Assembly: GCF_014805625.2 (NCBI RefSeq)
Contig: NW_023998651.1
Location: 917,742-981,741, forward strand
From: Glossina fuscipes
Lineage: Eukaryota > Arthropoda > Insecta > Diptera > Glossinidae
Length of the DNA: 64,000 bases
Direction: 5' to 3'
In this document: in pieces, positions 19,500 to 31,699 of the stretch
Layout: each line of letters starts with the position of its first letter
How positions within the stretch are numbered: the stretch's first letter is position 1
Made by a program: the position numbers and the translations under genes
Notes under the pieces: generated by a model
What the model was told of the DNA's origin: nothing
Databases searched by the model: none
Seen by the model: the letters and a program-made list of their open reading frames with translations, nothing else

Positions 19500-20959
19500 T
19501 CAGTAAGCAACATATAGGCAAAAAACGTGGAATATATGTTGAGAGTTTACCCGACCCCTAGCGGTGAAGCTTAAATAGACAAAAAAAAAAGGAAAAGGAA
19601 AACCTAAAAGAAAATTTAACAAGCGATAGCGAAGTACTTTTTTTCCTTTTAATATAAATTAAATTAAACCCAACCAGAAATCCCAAATACTACAGAGGTC
19701 AACGCACAAAAATACCATCATAATAGTAGTAGGTGCAATAATCCTAAAACGCTAGTAGGCCTTGGAACGCTCAAGAGTTACGGGAAATTATTAATAAAGC
19801 CAAGAAAAGAAAATATTTTAATTGTGAAATTTGGGAAATAAGAAGTAAATAATTATCGCAAAAGTGAAAGTTCTTACGAGAATATGAATTGTCCTTATTA
19901 TGTTGCTATTGTTTTGTACGTCATTTGTAAGAGTGTTCACGGGCATAACATTTAGGGCTTTGCCACTGCAACCAAATGTCTAAACGGTCGATTCAGTTGA
20001 AAGGCGAATATTAACGATCGAGCAGCGTAATTCTGAGTGATTGTGAAAAATTGAAGTTCTGAAAATCTAACCGAAATTTAGCTAGCAGCACTGCGAATGA
20101 CCTGCATTTCTTAGTTAAAGGCTTCTTATAGGCCAAAGGTTTTACGCATCCCTGTACTAAAGGGATAACCGAACTTATTTCTCGGAAATAAATTTCGATC
20201 ATGTTCGAAAAAATCTGTAGGTCGTTTTTAGAAGTCCTTCGGTTATAAAACAAAATAACAGCAAGCTCTATAACTATTTACGTAATCTCGAAAACCAAAA
20301 CATGGGTGAGGAAGTAATAACCATCTAGTAGCAGCATACACCACTGCTAAAAATTTGGTGGAAGCTTTCTTGTAACAGTGCGATCCTAAAGATCGTGTAA
20401 AACTTTCTGAAGTACAAACATAAATGATTGGTCAACACATACACCGGAAAGTACTAAAACTCGAAAACAGATTTAGTTTCTCAAACAAATAATGCAACTC
20501 CGTATTCGTCATTTATAGATTTCAAAAAAGGAAAACAAAACAATAAATAAATACCATAATTGAAGTTGTAAACACGGTTTGAGGAATTAAATATTTCAAT
20601 AAATAAACTTCCACATCCAAAATAAATATAAAGGCACTTTATTCTTTTTCTGATTACTCCTCTACTTGATATTCACTTCCTGATGGCTTATTCTAGAACT
20701 CCTTGATCTGTTTATTTCCTTCTCAGTCTTTTTGTCACTGTGTTACTCTCTTCCGAGGAGCAGAGAACAAGTCAATCGAACGAAATCCCTTACATCTTGT
20801 CACATTTATGCTTGGGTAGAGCTTTATGGTTTGGCCTAGCTGTGCTCAGTCGAATGTATGACGTAATTCTTCGTGGAAGGTATTCCTGCTCACGGAACGT
20901 AACCTGAAATATGCTTTAAGTACCTCTCAGTCCGTTGTCTGCACTGTTTGCTGGCCGCC
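19500..20959. other. unassigned stretch
   Basis: AT-rich. A minus-strand frame at about 20011-20253 vaguely recalls the Gypsy RT/RNase H connection, but I do not call it. The segment 20880-21050 contains GTCCGT words (CAGTCCGTTG, TTAGTCCGTATT) that belong to the X/F1 repeat group. Confidence 0.35.
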
Positions 20960-21800
20960 AGTTAGTTTTTTGTCAGTTAGTCCGTATTCCCTGTCGCTTA
21001 ATCTCATCCACATGCACGTCCGCTCATACTCCGTCACAGCGGTACCTGCAAAATGCTTAGTTTGTAATTTTTTTTTTTTTTTTTGTTATTGATCAGTAGA
21101 GAAAGAAAATTTAATTTCTATTCATACATAATATGTTTTCCAACTTCATTTTTATTTTTTAACACATAGAACTAATTTCAGCGATATTTATATTTGCTTA
21201 ACTATATATGCAAACAAACATACAAATAATCGACATTAACCTAAAAGCTACATAAATATCAATGTATAAGAATATCTAATACAAATCAAATACCCCATCT
21301 ACGGTACAATTAGTCGATGACTCCATTGTCAAAGACGCTGGCACACTAGCAATAATTTCTGTATCGTAACCCATCAAATATCATTTCGGAATATGAACTA
21401 TCATCAAGGAAAACAATCAACGCGATGATCAATCTACTCCTTAGGACTCTCGCCTTAGTGGTGCAGACACCATTTAAGATTTTTTCTACATCAAATATTA
21501 GTAAAAAGAAGGTTGTCGGAGATGTACCAATGCCAACTTTATGATCGATAAGTAATGATGGAAACTGACCCTAAATAGCGACACAGAACGGTATATTGAA
21601 CGCAGACAATGAAGCCAGTATTATCACCAAAGAATTAAAACACGTTCTATTTTTTTTCCCTCGAAGCAATTCGATTTTACATGCATTTTTATTTACAAGT
21701 TGCGTTAAAATACGCGGATAAACTAAACATAAATTATATCCAATTCATATGTGTTCTATGTATATAATTAATAGCGTCTATTAGTTCTACTTTTCAGGCA
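20960..21800 (-). repeat. interspersed repeat F1, copy B
   Basis: Reverse complement of 5020-5860 with many substitutions and small indels. On the minus strand it reads from GCCTGAAAAGTAG through AACTTGTAAATAAAAAT and the GCCAGCGTCTTTGACAATGG-like block to a GTGCATGTGGATGAG segment that leads into GACGGACTAAC-like words. Confidence 0.65.
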
Positions 21801-23117
21801 ATTTTTTTTTTTATTTATCGGTTGAAATTCATTACAAGACACGTCCGTTACATGACACGGAGTCATACGTTTTTTTTAAGTTTTAATTGATAGTAGTTTC
21901 AGCAATTCATTTTAAAAAGAAGCAAAACCATTTCTCATGTACAAAATAAAATTCTAATATTTTACATTAAACCTTCAGCATTTTTTCTGATGCGCACTTA
22001 AAGCAAATCATTAATTTCGTATTTCCTAACACCAACCCTTTTTTTCTTTTCTTTAAAAATAAACAAAAAGTGCAGACATTCAAGGAAAAACATTTTCATG
22101 TCGTACAGACGGACTTTGGACATTTTTTTCTTTTCATAATTCTCTCTCACATAATAACGTTATGTAGAGAGAGAGAAAGTTATGAACAGGGTTTCTCCAT
22201 AACGGTAAACCGTTCGTTTGATTTTACATACTCGATTGGGCAGAGCAGTGGTCAAAGCAAACGCAGGAAACCCTTACACCTCAAATGTACACGGACGTTG
22301 CAATCTACATACGCGTACGTTACAAACTTTAGGAACTATCAATTGAGATGCCTTCACATAAATTATGAAGCTCATAAATTTTTCTCTTCCGAAGAATGAA
22401 CGTGTTTTATTCCTATTTAGACTCTCATGTCAATTAACCTCTTCTTAAAATAGCCAACATTTAACTTGTAATGTATGAATAGTGCATAAGAAAATAAATA
22501 ACGAAATAAATAATAAATAAACGAAACTAGTGGCACGCTCGCGAAAATTCATTTTCGGCGAAAGCATATCAGTACACCCAACGCCTCATGCGCAATAACT
22601 GCTAAAATCAACTTATTATAATTTAATCGAAAGAATAATTGTGAGCAAACTGTGCTCAAATTTTAATACATAAGTACTGTAATTTTCAATAAAGAACGAG
22701 TCCAACTTTGGGTTGTTGTTACCAAAAGTGTGAAGTAAAAGGTTATGTTGAAAGATGGTGGTCAAAATTCATCCTGTGAACGAATTTTTTTGAGCTTTAT
22801 GATGCGTTGGCGCACCTAACATGAGCTGGTCTAATTGACAGACATTTTGATCACATCATTAGTAGTTTAAAACAGTTGCGCTGATATTGTCCAAAAACCT
22901 TCTTATATATTATTTTTTATTATATAATGACTACACTCAGAGTTCAACGCAATGTGTATAGGTATAGCTAATTTAGCAGTTTAATAATTACCGTAAGTTG
23001 GTAACATTATGGTATTATATTTATTTGTATTTTTTATATCGTTTTAATTCTGCTATAATATTTGGTTTTCCACCTAATTAATCAAATAAGTTTAATGATA
23101 AGATACGCGCAAAAGGG
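21801..23117. other. unassigned stretch
   Basis: AT-rich. An open frame at 22070-22399 (no ATG at its start codon, no domain) is probably spurious. Confidence 0.4.
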
Positions 23118-23735
23118 TACAATGTAGTTATATAGGGCTGTGCTGCCTGGCTAGCTCAACTACATTTGCAAAAATATATTATAAGCAATGTCAACCTATC
23201 GGGAAAACTAGTGGCGTGACGTTACATAATAGTCCTACGGCCCGTCGCTATTGTTCTCCTGTCATGCCCGTTAATCCACCGTCCGTCGTTACAACCACAG
23301 ACACATACGCACACTCACTTACTTCATTCTTGCGAAACCTCCTATCCTTCTACTTCATAAATGTCATAATGGACATCAATTTTTTTCTTAAGCCTAGTAT
23401 AAAATAATATATATTATTTTTTTTTATTCTTTTTTTTAAATTTTCGTTTAATGGATTTCTCTTCTCGGCACATTTCTTACTTGGTGTGATGTTCTTCTTC
23501 CCTCCCTTTCTCACGTGGAGATTTCTTTGCTACATTGCTGCACTTGTATTCCTTTCGGGGCGAAACAAAAAAAATGCATTTCGAACTATTCACTTCTTTT
23601 TTCCTTTGATTTGATCAAAACTACCATTAAAGACGATTTCTTGATGCTCATATGTTTATATCGATAATGGTTTCTCCTTATTTTTGTGGACAAATTTAGC
23701 ACAAGATTAGAGTAAATTACCAAGAATTCATAAAA
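23118..23735 (+). repeat. interspersed repeat X, left copy of an inverted pair
   Basis: The segment aligns with the reverse complement of 30745-31395. The alignment runs from AATGTAGTTA through GTGCTGCCTGGCTA, GTCAACCTATCGGGA and ACTAGTGG, a block of GTCCGT/AGTCTG words, a CACACTCA run, GTCATWATGGACATCAATTTT, GTGTGATGTTCTTCTTCCCT and TGCTGCACTTGTATTCCTTT, to GACGATTTCTTGATG. An imperfect hairpin (TGTAGTT/AACTACA arms) lies at its outer end. No coding capacity is conserved between the copies. Confidence 0.75.
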
Positions 23736-25436
23736 TATGTAAGAGCCTCTGTAAGTTATTTAAAATTTTGGATCTTCGTATTCGTATACGTACATATAAG
23801 CGGATTAAATTCTATATTTTCTTTTTGCCTTTTTTGCCAATTAAGAGCTTTTTTTTATTGCAAAAAAAATTAATTAATTTTTCCGTTCAAACACACTTGA
23901 CTTAATCAAGATTCTGTATAAGACCGCCATTTCACTCCGAATTACGACTCTTTTGATCTGTCTCGTCAGTATTCTCTTTCGTTCTGATAATCCAAAAAAG
24001 GAAACTTGCCATCAAAAATCACTTCTTTCTGTAGCTCAATGTCATTGTAAAAAAAGTTCGAAGTTAATTCTAACCAAGCATGCAGCGCCACCGAATAGAG
24101 AAACAATAAGTTTGCAGAGCACTAAAAGAGCACATCAGATTGTTTCACCAGAAATCAAAATTTTCTTATATATTTTTTTTTTCATATTCAAGAATTACAC
24201 TGTTGCATCTTCAAATTCCATAGGAAAATTGTTCTTTCTTTTTATCTTCTCACCAAAAACAGAAAATTGTTTTTTCTTAAAATTTCAAACATGTTCTCTC
24301 CTTGTTTTTCGCTTTAAAAAAACAAATTTTATTCCAAAAATTTTTACGTTAATTCGATCGACAAACAAAAATATGTTATGTCTTAAACGCCTGTTGAAGT
24401 CATTACAATGCTTTCATAAGGTGGTAATGAAACTTGAGGGCCCCACAGCAAATTCAGTAACGCAAAAAAATAAAAATTTATTTTTGGGGTGACTCAACAG
24501 CGTCTACATGATAACAATAGAATGCAGACTATGCAACGAAAGCGTATTCAAGTGTAGGTCTCTTTTAAACGACATGTATAGACTTTTTGTATTGTATGGA
24601 TCTTAAAATTTTTTAGAACAGCGTTTTATAAAACCAAGTGTCAATTTAGCTTTATTAATAGAAAGTTCAATGTGTAAATTAAATTGCAATTGACGCAGTT
24701 GCAATGATAGTTTTTTGCATTTATTTAAATTTAATCTTAAGAAATTGATTGAGAACCGCTGTCTAATTCTCATTGCAAATCTATGGAATAGTGTTCAGTG
24801 TTGAAAGAAGAGATTGGTTTTGTATTACATTGTTAAGTGACCGAATTTCAGTGAGAATAATGACGTAAAAGCACACAGCGTTCTGCTAAATGGTATGACT
24901 AATAGGGCTGATGTTGATAAGAATGACTGTCGGACTACGGCCGAAGCAGAAGCGAAGCTTGATCTTCTCTGACTGCGTCGCCGCTCACTCATTATGTGAT
25001 GGAACAATAGCCAAAGCTGTTCCAGCCTTTCCTGCAGAAAACCTAATTTCGACTAAGAGAAAGATGATGCGTCCATGCTGCGTCCTAGGCTACTCGGTTC
25101 GCACGTCTAGCGCAGCTACTAGTTCTAAGAATCTGCTTGTACCCCCTAGTGAACTTGATGCCTTCATCATTGTCTGTTTACCAATTATTAATTGTTTAGC
25201 TAATATTAAATCTAATTCCTCAGTTTTCGACAAGGATCAAACTAGTGGCGTACAGTAACGGGCTCTTAAACAGCACAGACTGATATGGCTTCTGATCCCT
25301 TGCGACCGGAATCCGTTGTTTTTTTGGTCAGCAAAGCTATGCTTATTTCACGTTGGATACTGCATTAATGACGATTGAAAGCTACGTTAAGTGAACTTAA
25401 TTATATATTAATTACTTTATTATATATTAGAAAAAC
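23736..25436. other. unassigned, includes two long but unrecognised open frames
   Basis: An open frame of about 179 codons (23953-24492, TTG start, Lys/Phe-rich) and one of about 115 codons (24911-25258) have no domain I recognise. Both lie in A/T-homopolymer sequence where Phe/Lys codons arise by chance. I would treat them as chance frames unless transcription shows otherwise. Confidence 0.3.
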
Positions 25437-25910
25437 CGAGATGGCATCTTTTAAAATCCTAGTGCCGGCACCTAAATTAAGTTAAGCACTTATGTTTAGG
25501 CTCTCATAAGTCTGAATATCAGGTTTCTGCATTTATTGCAACTTGCTTCCAGCCAAGTTTTCAGCATGTTGAGGTGTTTTGTTCTGAATATCAACTATAT
25601 AGGCATGGTTAGACAAAATTGGGAGTGTAGTTCCAATTACATTTTCTACCGTTGCTCTGTGGTGTTACATCTGCGGAAATTGATGTTACGTCTGCCCGTG
25701 TTCGGCTTCACATAGCCGATTTGCCTTTCAGAAAACTAATTATATCAGACTTTTTAGTGCGTTCTTCAATGTGTTTTCGGATATTGATTATGATGAAATT
25801 AAGGGTACTCTATCTGGTACTTACTAGATTCCTTATATCTAAGAGTATCCCTATTAAATTCTACGTTTTGCATTTGGTTCCTCCAAACAGCTGAAACTTA
25901 TTCACAATAA
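25437..25910 (+). pseudogene. possible CR1-like ORF1/endonuclease relic
   Basis: The start reads MASFKILVPAP, identical over SFKILVP to the RRM-like part of the ORF1 at 7267-8328. It is followed in another frame by an FSDIDYDEIKGTLSGTY-like segment (about 25775-25830), as found after the endonuclease in Jockey/CR1 ORF2 proteins. The rest is unreadable. Weak but suggestive. Confidence 0.28.
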
Positions 25911-26139
25911 AAGCGACAGTTTTTTTAAAAAACGTTAGAAAATTGGTTTAGAATTAGATTTTGGCAAATAATCTAGAGTAAGAAACAAATGTAACGCTTT
26001 GAGCAAATGTTGCTATAATAACGCATCAAAAAAATGAGAAACTCAATACATTCGGAATTGCCAACACTGTTGCAGTCACATATGTAAAACAAAGCTGTCA
26101 CATGGGCAATCATGTTTTTAGCGAAATGTTTTATGTTTT

Positions 26140-26700
26140 GCATACGGTTCGTTTTATAACCGGCGAACGTGTTAGAATAGTAAAGATTTACTACAAAAAT
26201 CCTGATTCTGTATTAAGCATATTTCGTAAATTGCGAGCAGATAATGGTTGATATGATCATTCGATGCATTCTCTAAAAGTCGCTGCATAATGTAGGATTT
26301 GATATTGATATGCCATACACCCGTGATTTTTTGAAAATGACGAGGACATAAGGTAAACCGTCACTTCTAATAGCTGTACACATGATAGCCAATTTTTTTC
26401 TTGGCGTGAAATTGAAAATGTGTGGTTTCACACAACGCGCTTCGTTGTGGCATTGTTCCGGGAGAAATTTCCCGGACGCGTAATATCACGCTTTGGCCGA
26501 GATTTTTTTCTTTTTGCGAGGCTGCGCAAAAGATTGGGTTTGTGCGAACCGCCCTTAAGCTCATGACGCTTTGACAAGAAACATTTGTTAGCTTGTGAGC
26601 CAGCTATTGCCCGCCGTCTGCAGACTAGACATCAAAAATTTTCTGAAGAGTGTTCAACACAAATTAGTTGATGCAATAACCGCAGTGTGATGTACATATA
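26140..26700 (+). pseudogene. Tc1/mariner-superfamily (DD34-type) transposase relic
   Basis: Near 26160-26260 the plus strand reads ERVRIVKIYYKNPDSVLSIF then RKLRAD, the N-terminal helix-turn-helix pattern of a mariner-like transposase group common in insects. Near 26440-26500 it reads ALFREKFPGRVISRFG, the segment after the second catalytic Asp (LLREKFPGRVISRNGD-like). Near 26560-26640 is a decayed LKRNI...PAVCR...IKNF-like C-terminus. The catalytic WPPRS/PLDFFLWG block is scrambled and the central part is missing. The superfamily is clear; the exact family is not. Confidence 0.6.
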
Positions 26701-26722
26701 TATATATATACATATAAAATAT
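26695..26722. repeat. TA microsatellite
   Basis: Alternating AT (ATATATATATATATAC) flanked by CATATA. Confidence 0.85.
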
Positions 26723-28349
26723 TATGAGTTAAACACTCGCATGTTTACGTCATTTAATATCTTCAAAATGTTGGGAAAAGCAAATAATTAATTTCAATGG
26801 CTTTGACGTTGAGAAATTAATAAAACAATTTTGAAAGTTTGAGAGATGTATCGAATAAGAAAAGTTCAAGAGAACTATAAAATATATTCTGTTTAAAACG
26901 ACGGTCGTCGAAAGAGACTGACGCTGCAAATCAATGAAGGGAAGCTCAAGAGAAATGTATAAATAAAAGAAATTGAAATAACTATTAGAAGAAGGATAAT
27001 GGAGTCATATTAACTAATCAAACTTTTTTAATTCGGTTTCTAAACTTTTCTCCAATCGCTTTTAAATTGTTATCGATGGTTCAAATTTCATAAGAGTTAA
27101 CCCACAGAGAAACTTTGTTTGGAATCCAAGAAACGAAGATGCTCTATTTATGCATTTAGTAATTAACCTTTAATACATGATGTTTATAAAATCTTTCAGT
27201 ATTGTAAAACCTACTCTCCAGTCGGTAAAGAAAGCAACTTTTTTTGCATCCTTAGTATGCTTGAGTCATTTGTGAAAATGGCAGAATCGTTTTTCGGTAA
27301 ATAATATGAAATTATTTATTTCTACTTTTTGCGTAGTTAATTTTAGCTCTAAAATGTATTTATTTGCTTGACACAAAGCGAAACTTTCGAGCGCACTCGA
27401 TGCCGAGAGCTATAACTCGGTCCATGTACAAAAGGGTTATGAAGAAGATTCCGCCTTGGAAAATAAAGAATGGAAATTCAATTAACACTATTAAAGTCAA
27501 CATTTTGCAAATTAAAAAGAATTTAGCTACAATATACAAATGGCTCTTGGTTCAAGAGACAAGGCAGAAAGGGTAACGTTTCTCAAACAATTAATACATA
27601 TGAATGAGCGCAACGGTAGCCACGCATTTTTCAGACCGACATTTAATAAACATATAAGTGAGAAGGAACGAAAAATGCACGTAGGTGTTGTAACGACACC
27701 AGTTGTCTTTAATGTCCGTCATCTCGTGGTAGTTATCCGCCTTCATTGCCACTGTCGGTGTGCTATAACAGAACTTATGGGACTACCCTCAGACGGTAGA
27801 AAACGAGGTTGACAATCATGTAGAAAAAAAGAAGAGCAGCAGCTAGATTGGTTGCGAATAGATGTTTGATAATTAAAGTTAGACTACCAAGCGAAAGAAA
27901 ATCACGTCCATGATTTAAATCTAAAGAAACCTCGAGCACGAGCCAAACGTAAAATTGTTAACCAAAATCATTTCATTAATCACCGAGAGCACAACACCAA
28001 TTAATATTGAAAATTACGGCAGCTATAGATTAGCTTAAAGCTTAAAGCGGTGAAATTACATTCACACACTTCACAGAAGAAAATTCTATAAAAAAATTTG
28101 ATGGGAGACACTTAAATAAGAGAAATATAAAAGTAAGGTAATCAGAACAAATTCGACAGCGTGTTCGATATATATAAGGCATCTCGCGGAAAAGTTACTC
28201 GTAAACCAATATTAACGAAACGGCAGCTGCTGAAACTTTGTGGCTCATATAATAGCAATGAGAGTGAATTAAGCGGCAGTTGAAAGCTCTAATATTTATA
28301 TGCCAGCTTAAAGGATGCTGTTTTTGCTGTTGAAACCTGTTAAAACTAA
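26723..28349. other. unassigned, possibly LINE-derived around 27400-27580
   Basis: At 27440-27560 a plus-strand frame reads KKIPPWKIKNGNSINTI, which recalls the linker of insect LINE polymerases (PPWK...I). No RT motif follows in phase, so I do not assign it. The remainder shows nothing. Confidence 0.3.
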
Positions 28350-29430
28350 TTGCGATATGGCCATATTAATTTATTAAGTAAGCGATTTGTAAATAAATTT
28401 TTTACTTTCAAGTATACATTTGTAATTGTAGGCTTGCGTCAATTTAGCGATAAGCTTGATGCTCATGAGCACGAAGAGCACGATCTGAGCCGGTTAACTT
28501 TTTTTGAGAAGCGGAAAACACCTTCCGCGCACCGCGCTCTGATGAATATTGGTAGTATTGAATCCCTGGATGTGGTTAAGTTATTTGCAGGGTTTTTTAA
28601 ACAAAACCATTCTCTAAAAAATACTTCACCAAATTATTTTTATAAAATCCTCCAACCTTGTTTCAAAAATTGCTACACCCAAACTGGCCGAACTTAACAT
28701 ACTAGAATCACTAAAGAAATTGTGTAAAGGCATTATGTGAGCGTTTAACGAATTTACGGAATATTTCACTGAAGAATGGATATTTTTGTGTGAAGGAAAA
28801 GCTTTACATTGCATTGTTGAAAAGTTGTAGTCGCCAAAACATTGCGAAAGAATTGCTAAGGTTAGTCCTATTTGTAAACTATTTGAAAAGGTGATAACTG
28901 CACCGTTTACTAGGCCTATTACTTCGACTGTTAGTCCATTCAAATATGACTGCATTAGAAGGTGTTCTACTGCCTCTATTTCTCTCTTCAATAATTTTAA
29001 AAAAGGCCTGCAAAGTGACGTAATTTACATCTTTTACAGTAAAGCACTTAGTTTTCAAATTAACTAAGACCGGATTTCCCACAGTCTTAACTTGACAGAT
29101 TTCTTTGTTTACTTCGGATCTCTACACAGCCACATTGACCTTCTTTTATTCGTGCTCTATATAAATGATCTTTCAAAATATTGAAGTGGGCCAAAGATAT
29201 TGATAATCCATGTATATGGAAGCAGCTTTACTGTAGTCACTTAGGGCTTGGTTGGAATACATTGTGGATCTTCCTTCCTTAGGTAATTACTTCATAAACC
29301 TGCTTAGTCTAAAAATCAGAAGATATCTACTAGAAATTACATTCGCAAGTAGAGCGAGAGGCTTAATAAAAAGTTAATACTCATGTTCCGTCCCGTTTGA
29401 CACGCAATTATGTAATATATAATAGTATTC
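28350..29430 (+). pseudogene. old CR1-like LINE reverse transcriptase relic
   Basis: The blocks follow the order of the ORF2 at 8325-11207 with many stops and shifts. They are IGSIESLDVVKLFAGFFKQN (28548-28610, matching GSESSDDFESSNLFAEYFRQN), IAKVSPICKLFEKVI (28855-28895), SPFKYDCIRRCSTASISLFN then DVIYIFYSKALSF (28930-29055, the fingers and first catalytic Asp region, Asp lost), VLYINDLSKY (29150-29180), and LPSLGNYFINLLSLKIRRYL (29260-29320). No ends are seen. It is much older than copies A-C. Confidence 0.65.
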
Positions 29431-30744
29431 TGTCACTACGTAATTACGAGTAATTACGAGTTATTTAGACCTTTCCGATGTGTCTGTAAAGATTATAATG
29501 AGTACTCCTCGCTTTTCTGTTTTTCTGATTTCATTCAATTTATCAAAAGAGCTATTATCCAATTTAATCAGTCATCTTATAAAAAAGAAATTTTCATAGA
29601 CGTTCGCTCTCCGGCGACCCAGATGATTATTCCAAAAAAAAAAATTGTATTTTTATAACTGTTTACGGACATCTGAGAAATTCAAGCCTATTGTTAACTA
29701 TTGCACTTTGAAGAATTCCAGAAAAATGTTTCGTTCGTGTATATAAGCACTCCATGTCAAGCCAACGAAAAGAAAGAAGTGAATTATAAGGACAAAAAAG
29801 AAAAAAAATTCAAAAGAATCCACTACTCTAAGTTTATCTACAAATTTGAGCAATTTAATAAAAGTTCTCCGTTACGTTGTCACTGTAACAAGAGAGCAAA
29901 AGAACAAGAGAAAGCAAAATCAAACTGGAAGCACGAAAAAGAGAGAATACAAATTAGAAAAATGTTCTCTTAAATTTTCTTTTAAATTACACCTAAGATC
30001 TACACTACTGAAGCAACGGTAAACAAGCCAAAAGAAAAGCTATTCACCCCAAAGGAAGAAAATAAAAAAAGAAAAAAACTTAAAAGAAAAAAACTAGAAA
30101 AGACTCGAAAGAGATTTACTATTGCGATCACAAGTGCTAACCGCAAGAACCAAAATGAAAATCACAAAAATTTTTACACTTTACGCGTTCAAACCTTTTA
30201 TACTTTTACATAAATCCCGTTTTAAACGCGTATAAAACGGAAACAAAAAAAATTTTAGCAATAAAACTAACAAAAGCGTACGATCTCGCTCGCGTCAATT
30301 GGCAGACTGCCAAGGTATGCATGGTATAAATTGTTACCAAGCTCTGTGATTGGGAGTGAGGCATTGCACCTTGACTGGGCAGCGTACTCACATTGAGTCA
30401 AACCGTATGACCTTGTGATCGCATTAAAGTTTCTCAATAGTGTACAAATTTATGCAATTTGAGAATACCTTTTCTCATATTTGCAAGAGTTAGAACCGTT
30501 GTTCAGCGCGACTTTACCTTATTAATTATATTTCATTAAAATATGAAGTCTTTGGTTTCTTTTTCCTTTGTGTTCGATTTATTTGATTTTTTTTTTGCGA
30601 TGAAGGACGTTGCATATATACCAGTCAATCAGATACCCTCATAATACAATCAATAAACAGGAAAAGGTGTTTGAAAGTACGCCAAAGACATAACTATGCA
30701 ATTTTTCTTTATCGATCGGCCGTGTAATTTGCAAAACGGAAATT
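29431..30744. other. unassigned, A/T-rich with one near-palindrome
   Basis: A Lys-rich open frame (29701-29973) has no domain. A 24-bp near-palindrome at 30217-30240 (CCGTTTTA...TAAAACGG, 22 of 24 positions symmetric, centre CGCG) is the only local structure. The segment 30280-30420 is less AT-rich, but I cannot assign it. Confidence 0.35.
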
Positions 30745-31395
30745 TTATATACTTATGCTAAAGTGATCAGAAACGATTAGAGGTAGAAAGATATCGACAT
30801 CAAGAAATCGTCTTCAATGGCAGTTTTTAAAATAACAAACCAAAGAAAAAAGAAATAAACAATCTGAAATGCATTTTTTCTTTCTTACGCCTCGAAAGGA
30901 ATACAAGTGCAGCAATCTAGAAAAAAAAACTCCATATGAGGGAGAGAGGGAAGAAGAACATCACACCGAACAAGAAGTTGTCGAGAAGAGGAACTAATTA
31001 AACGAAAACTTAAAAGAATAAAAAAAAAAAATGATGTATATTATTTTATTTATAGGCTTAAGAAATAGAAAAAATACGTAAATAATAATAAGAAAAAAAA
31101 AAATTGATGTCCATAATGACATTTACGAAGTACAAGAATAGGAGGTTTTACGGGGAATCAGGTAAATGAGTGTGTGTGTGTCTATAGATGTAACGACGAA
31201 CGGTTGCTTACCGGATCGACAAATACATAGACACAGACTAATAGACAGGAGAACAATACCGACGGACCGTAGGACTGTCACCCCACTAGTGATCCCGATA
31301 GGTTGACATTAGTTATAATTTACTTTTGTAAATGTGGCTGGGATAGCCAGGCAGCACAAAATACAGCCACAGTTATATTTAACTACATTACAACT
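30745..31395 (-). repeat. interspersed repeat X, right copy of an inverted pair
   Basis: Reverse complement of 23118-23735. Its outer end carries a longer hairpin than the left copy: TGTGGCTG and CAGCCACA arms around GTGCTGCCTGGCT. The arms differ in sequence from the left copy but still pair. Confidence 0.75.
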
Positions 31396-31510
31396 TTGGA
31401 TGAAATGTTGTTTTCGACCAGCCACGACCTGCTACGTTTCAAATTTTTATGTTCTGAGCATTTACCTTTGCAACAGATATGATAACCAAAACAATGCAAT
31501 AAATGCAAAT

Positions 31511-31511
<1 letters not shown>

Positions 31512-31554
<43 letters not shown>
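31512..31554. repeat. uninterrupted A43 run
   Basis: Forty-three consecutive A residues, preceded by AAATGCAAATC. This could be a retroposon tail or microsatellite. Length is likely to be unreliable in an assembly. Confidence 0.9.
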
Positions 31555-31555
<1 letters not shown>

Positions 31556-31699
31556 AAGTAGAAACGAATAAACTATGAACCATTATTCTAAAATCTCTCA
31601 ACAAGCACGTTGACCATTCACTTAGCGAAGCAAGTCGCAACGAAAAAAGTTTGGATACAATTGATTTTCAGTTTCGATTAGATTAACATATGTTTTCTC

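Noticed and set aside
19076..19513. 145-codon minus-strand open frame
   Set aside because: Leu/Val-rich product is the mirror of an ACA/CAA-rich plus strand. No domain; the plus strand gives the more sensible reading.
20011..20253. Possible Gypsy RT-connection on the minus strand (DLQIFSNMIEIYFREI)
   Set aside because: Only the first dozen residues resemble the pattern. No downstream PLYxLLK or RNase H motif is present.
23953..24492. 179-codon plus-strand open frame
   Set aside because: Starts at TTG. Phe/Lys composition follows A/T runs and no domain or repeat relation was seen; kept only as a note in the stretch entry.
23118..31395. CRISPR-like or prophage-like structure
   Set aside because: No regular direct repeats with spacers and no bacterial gene organisation; the window is eukaryotic.
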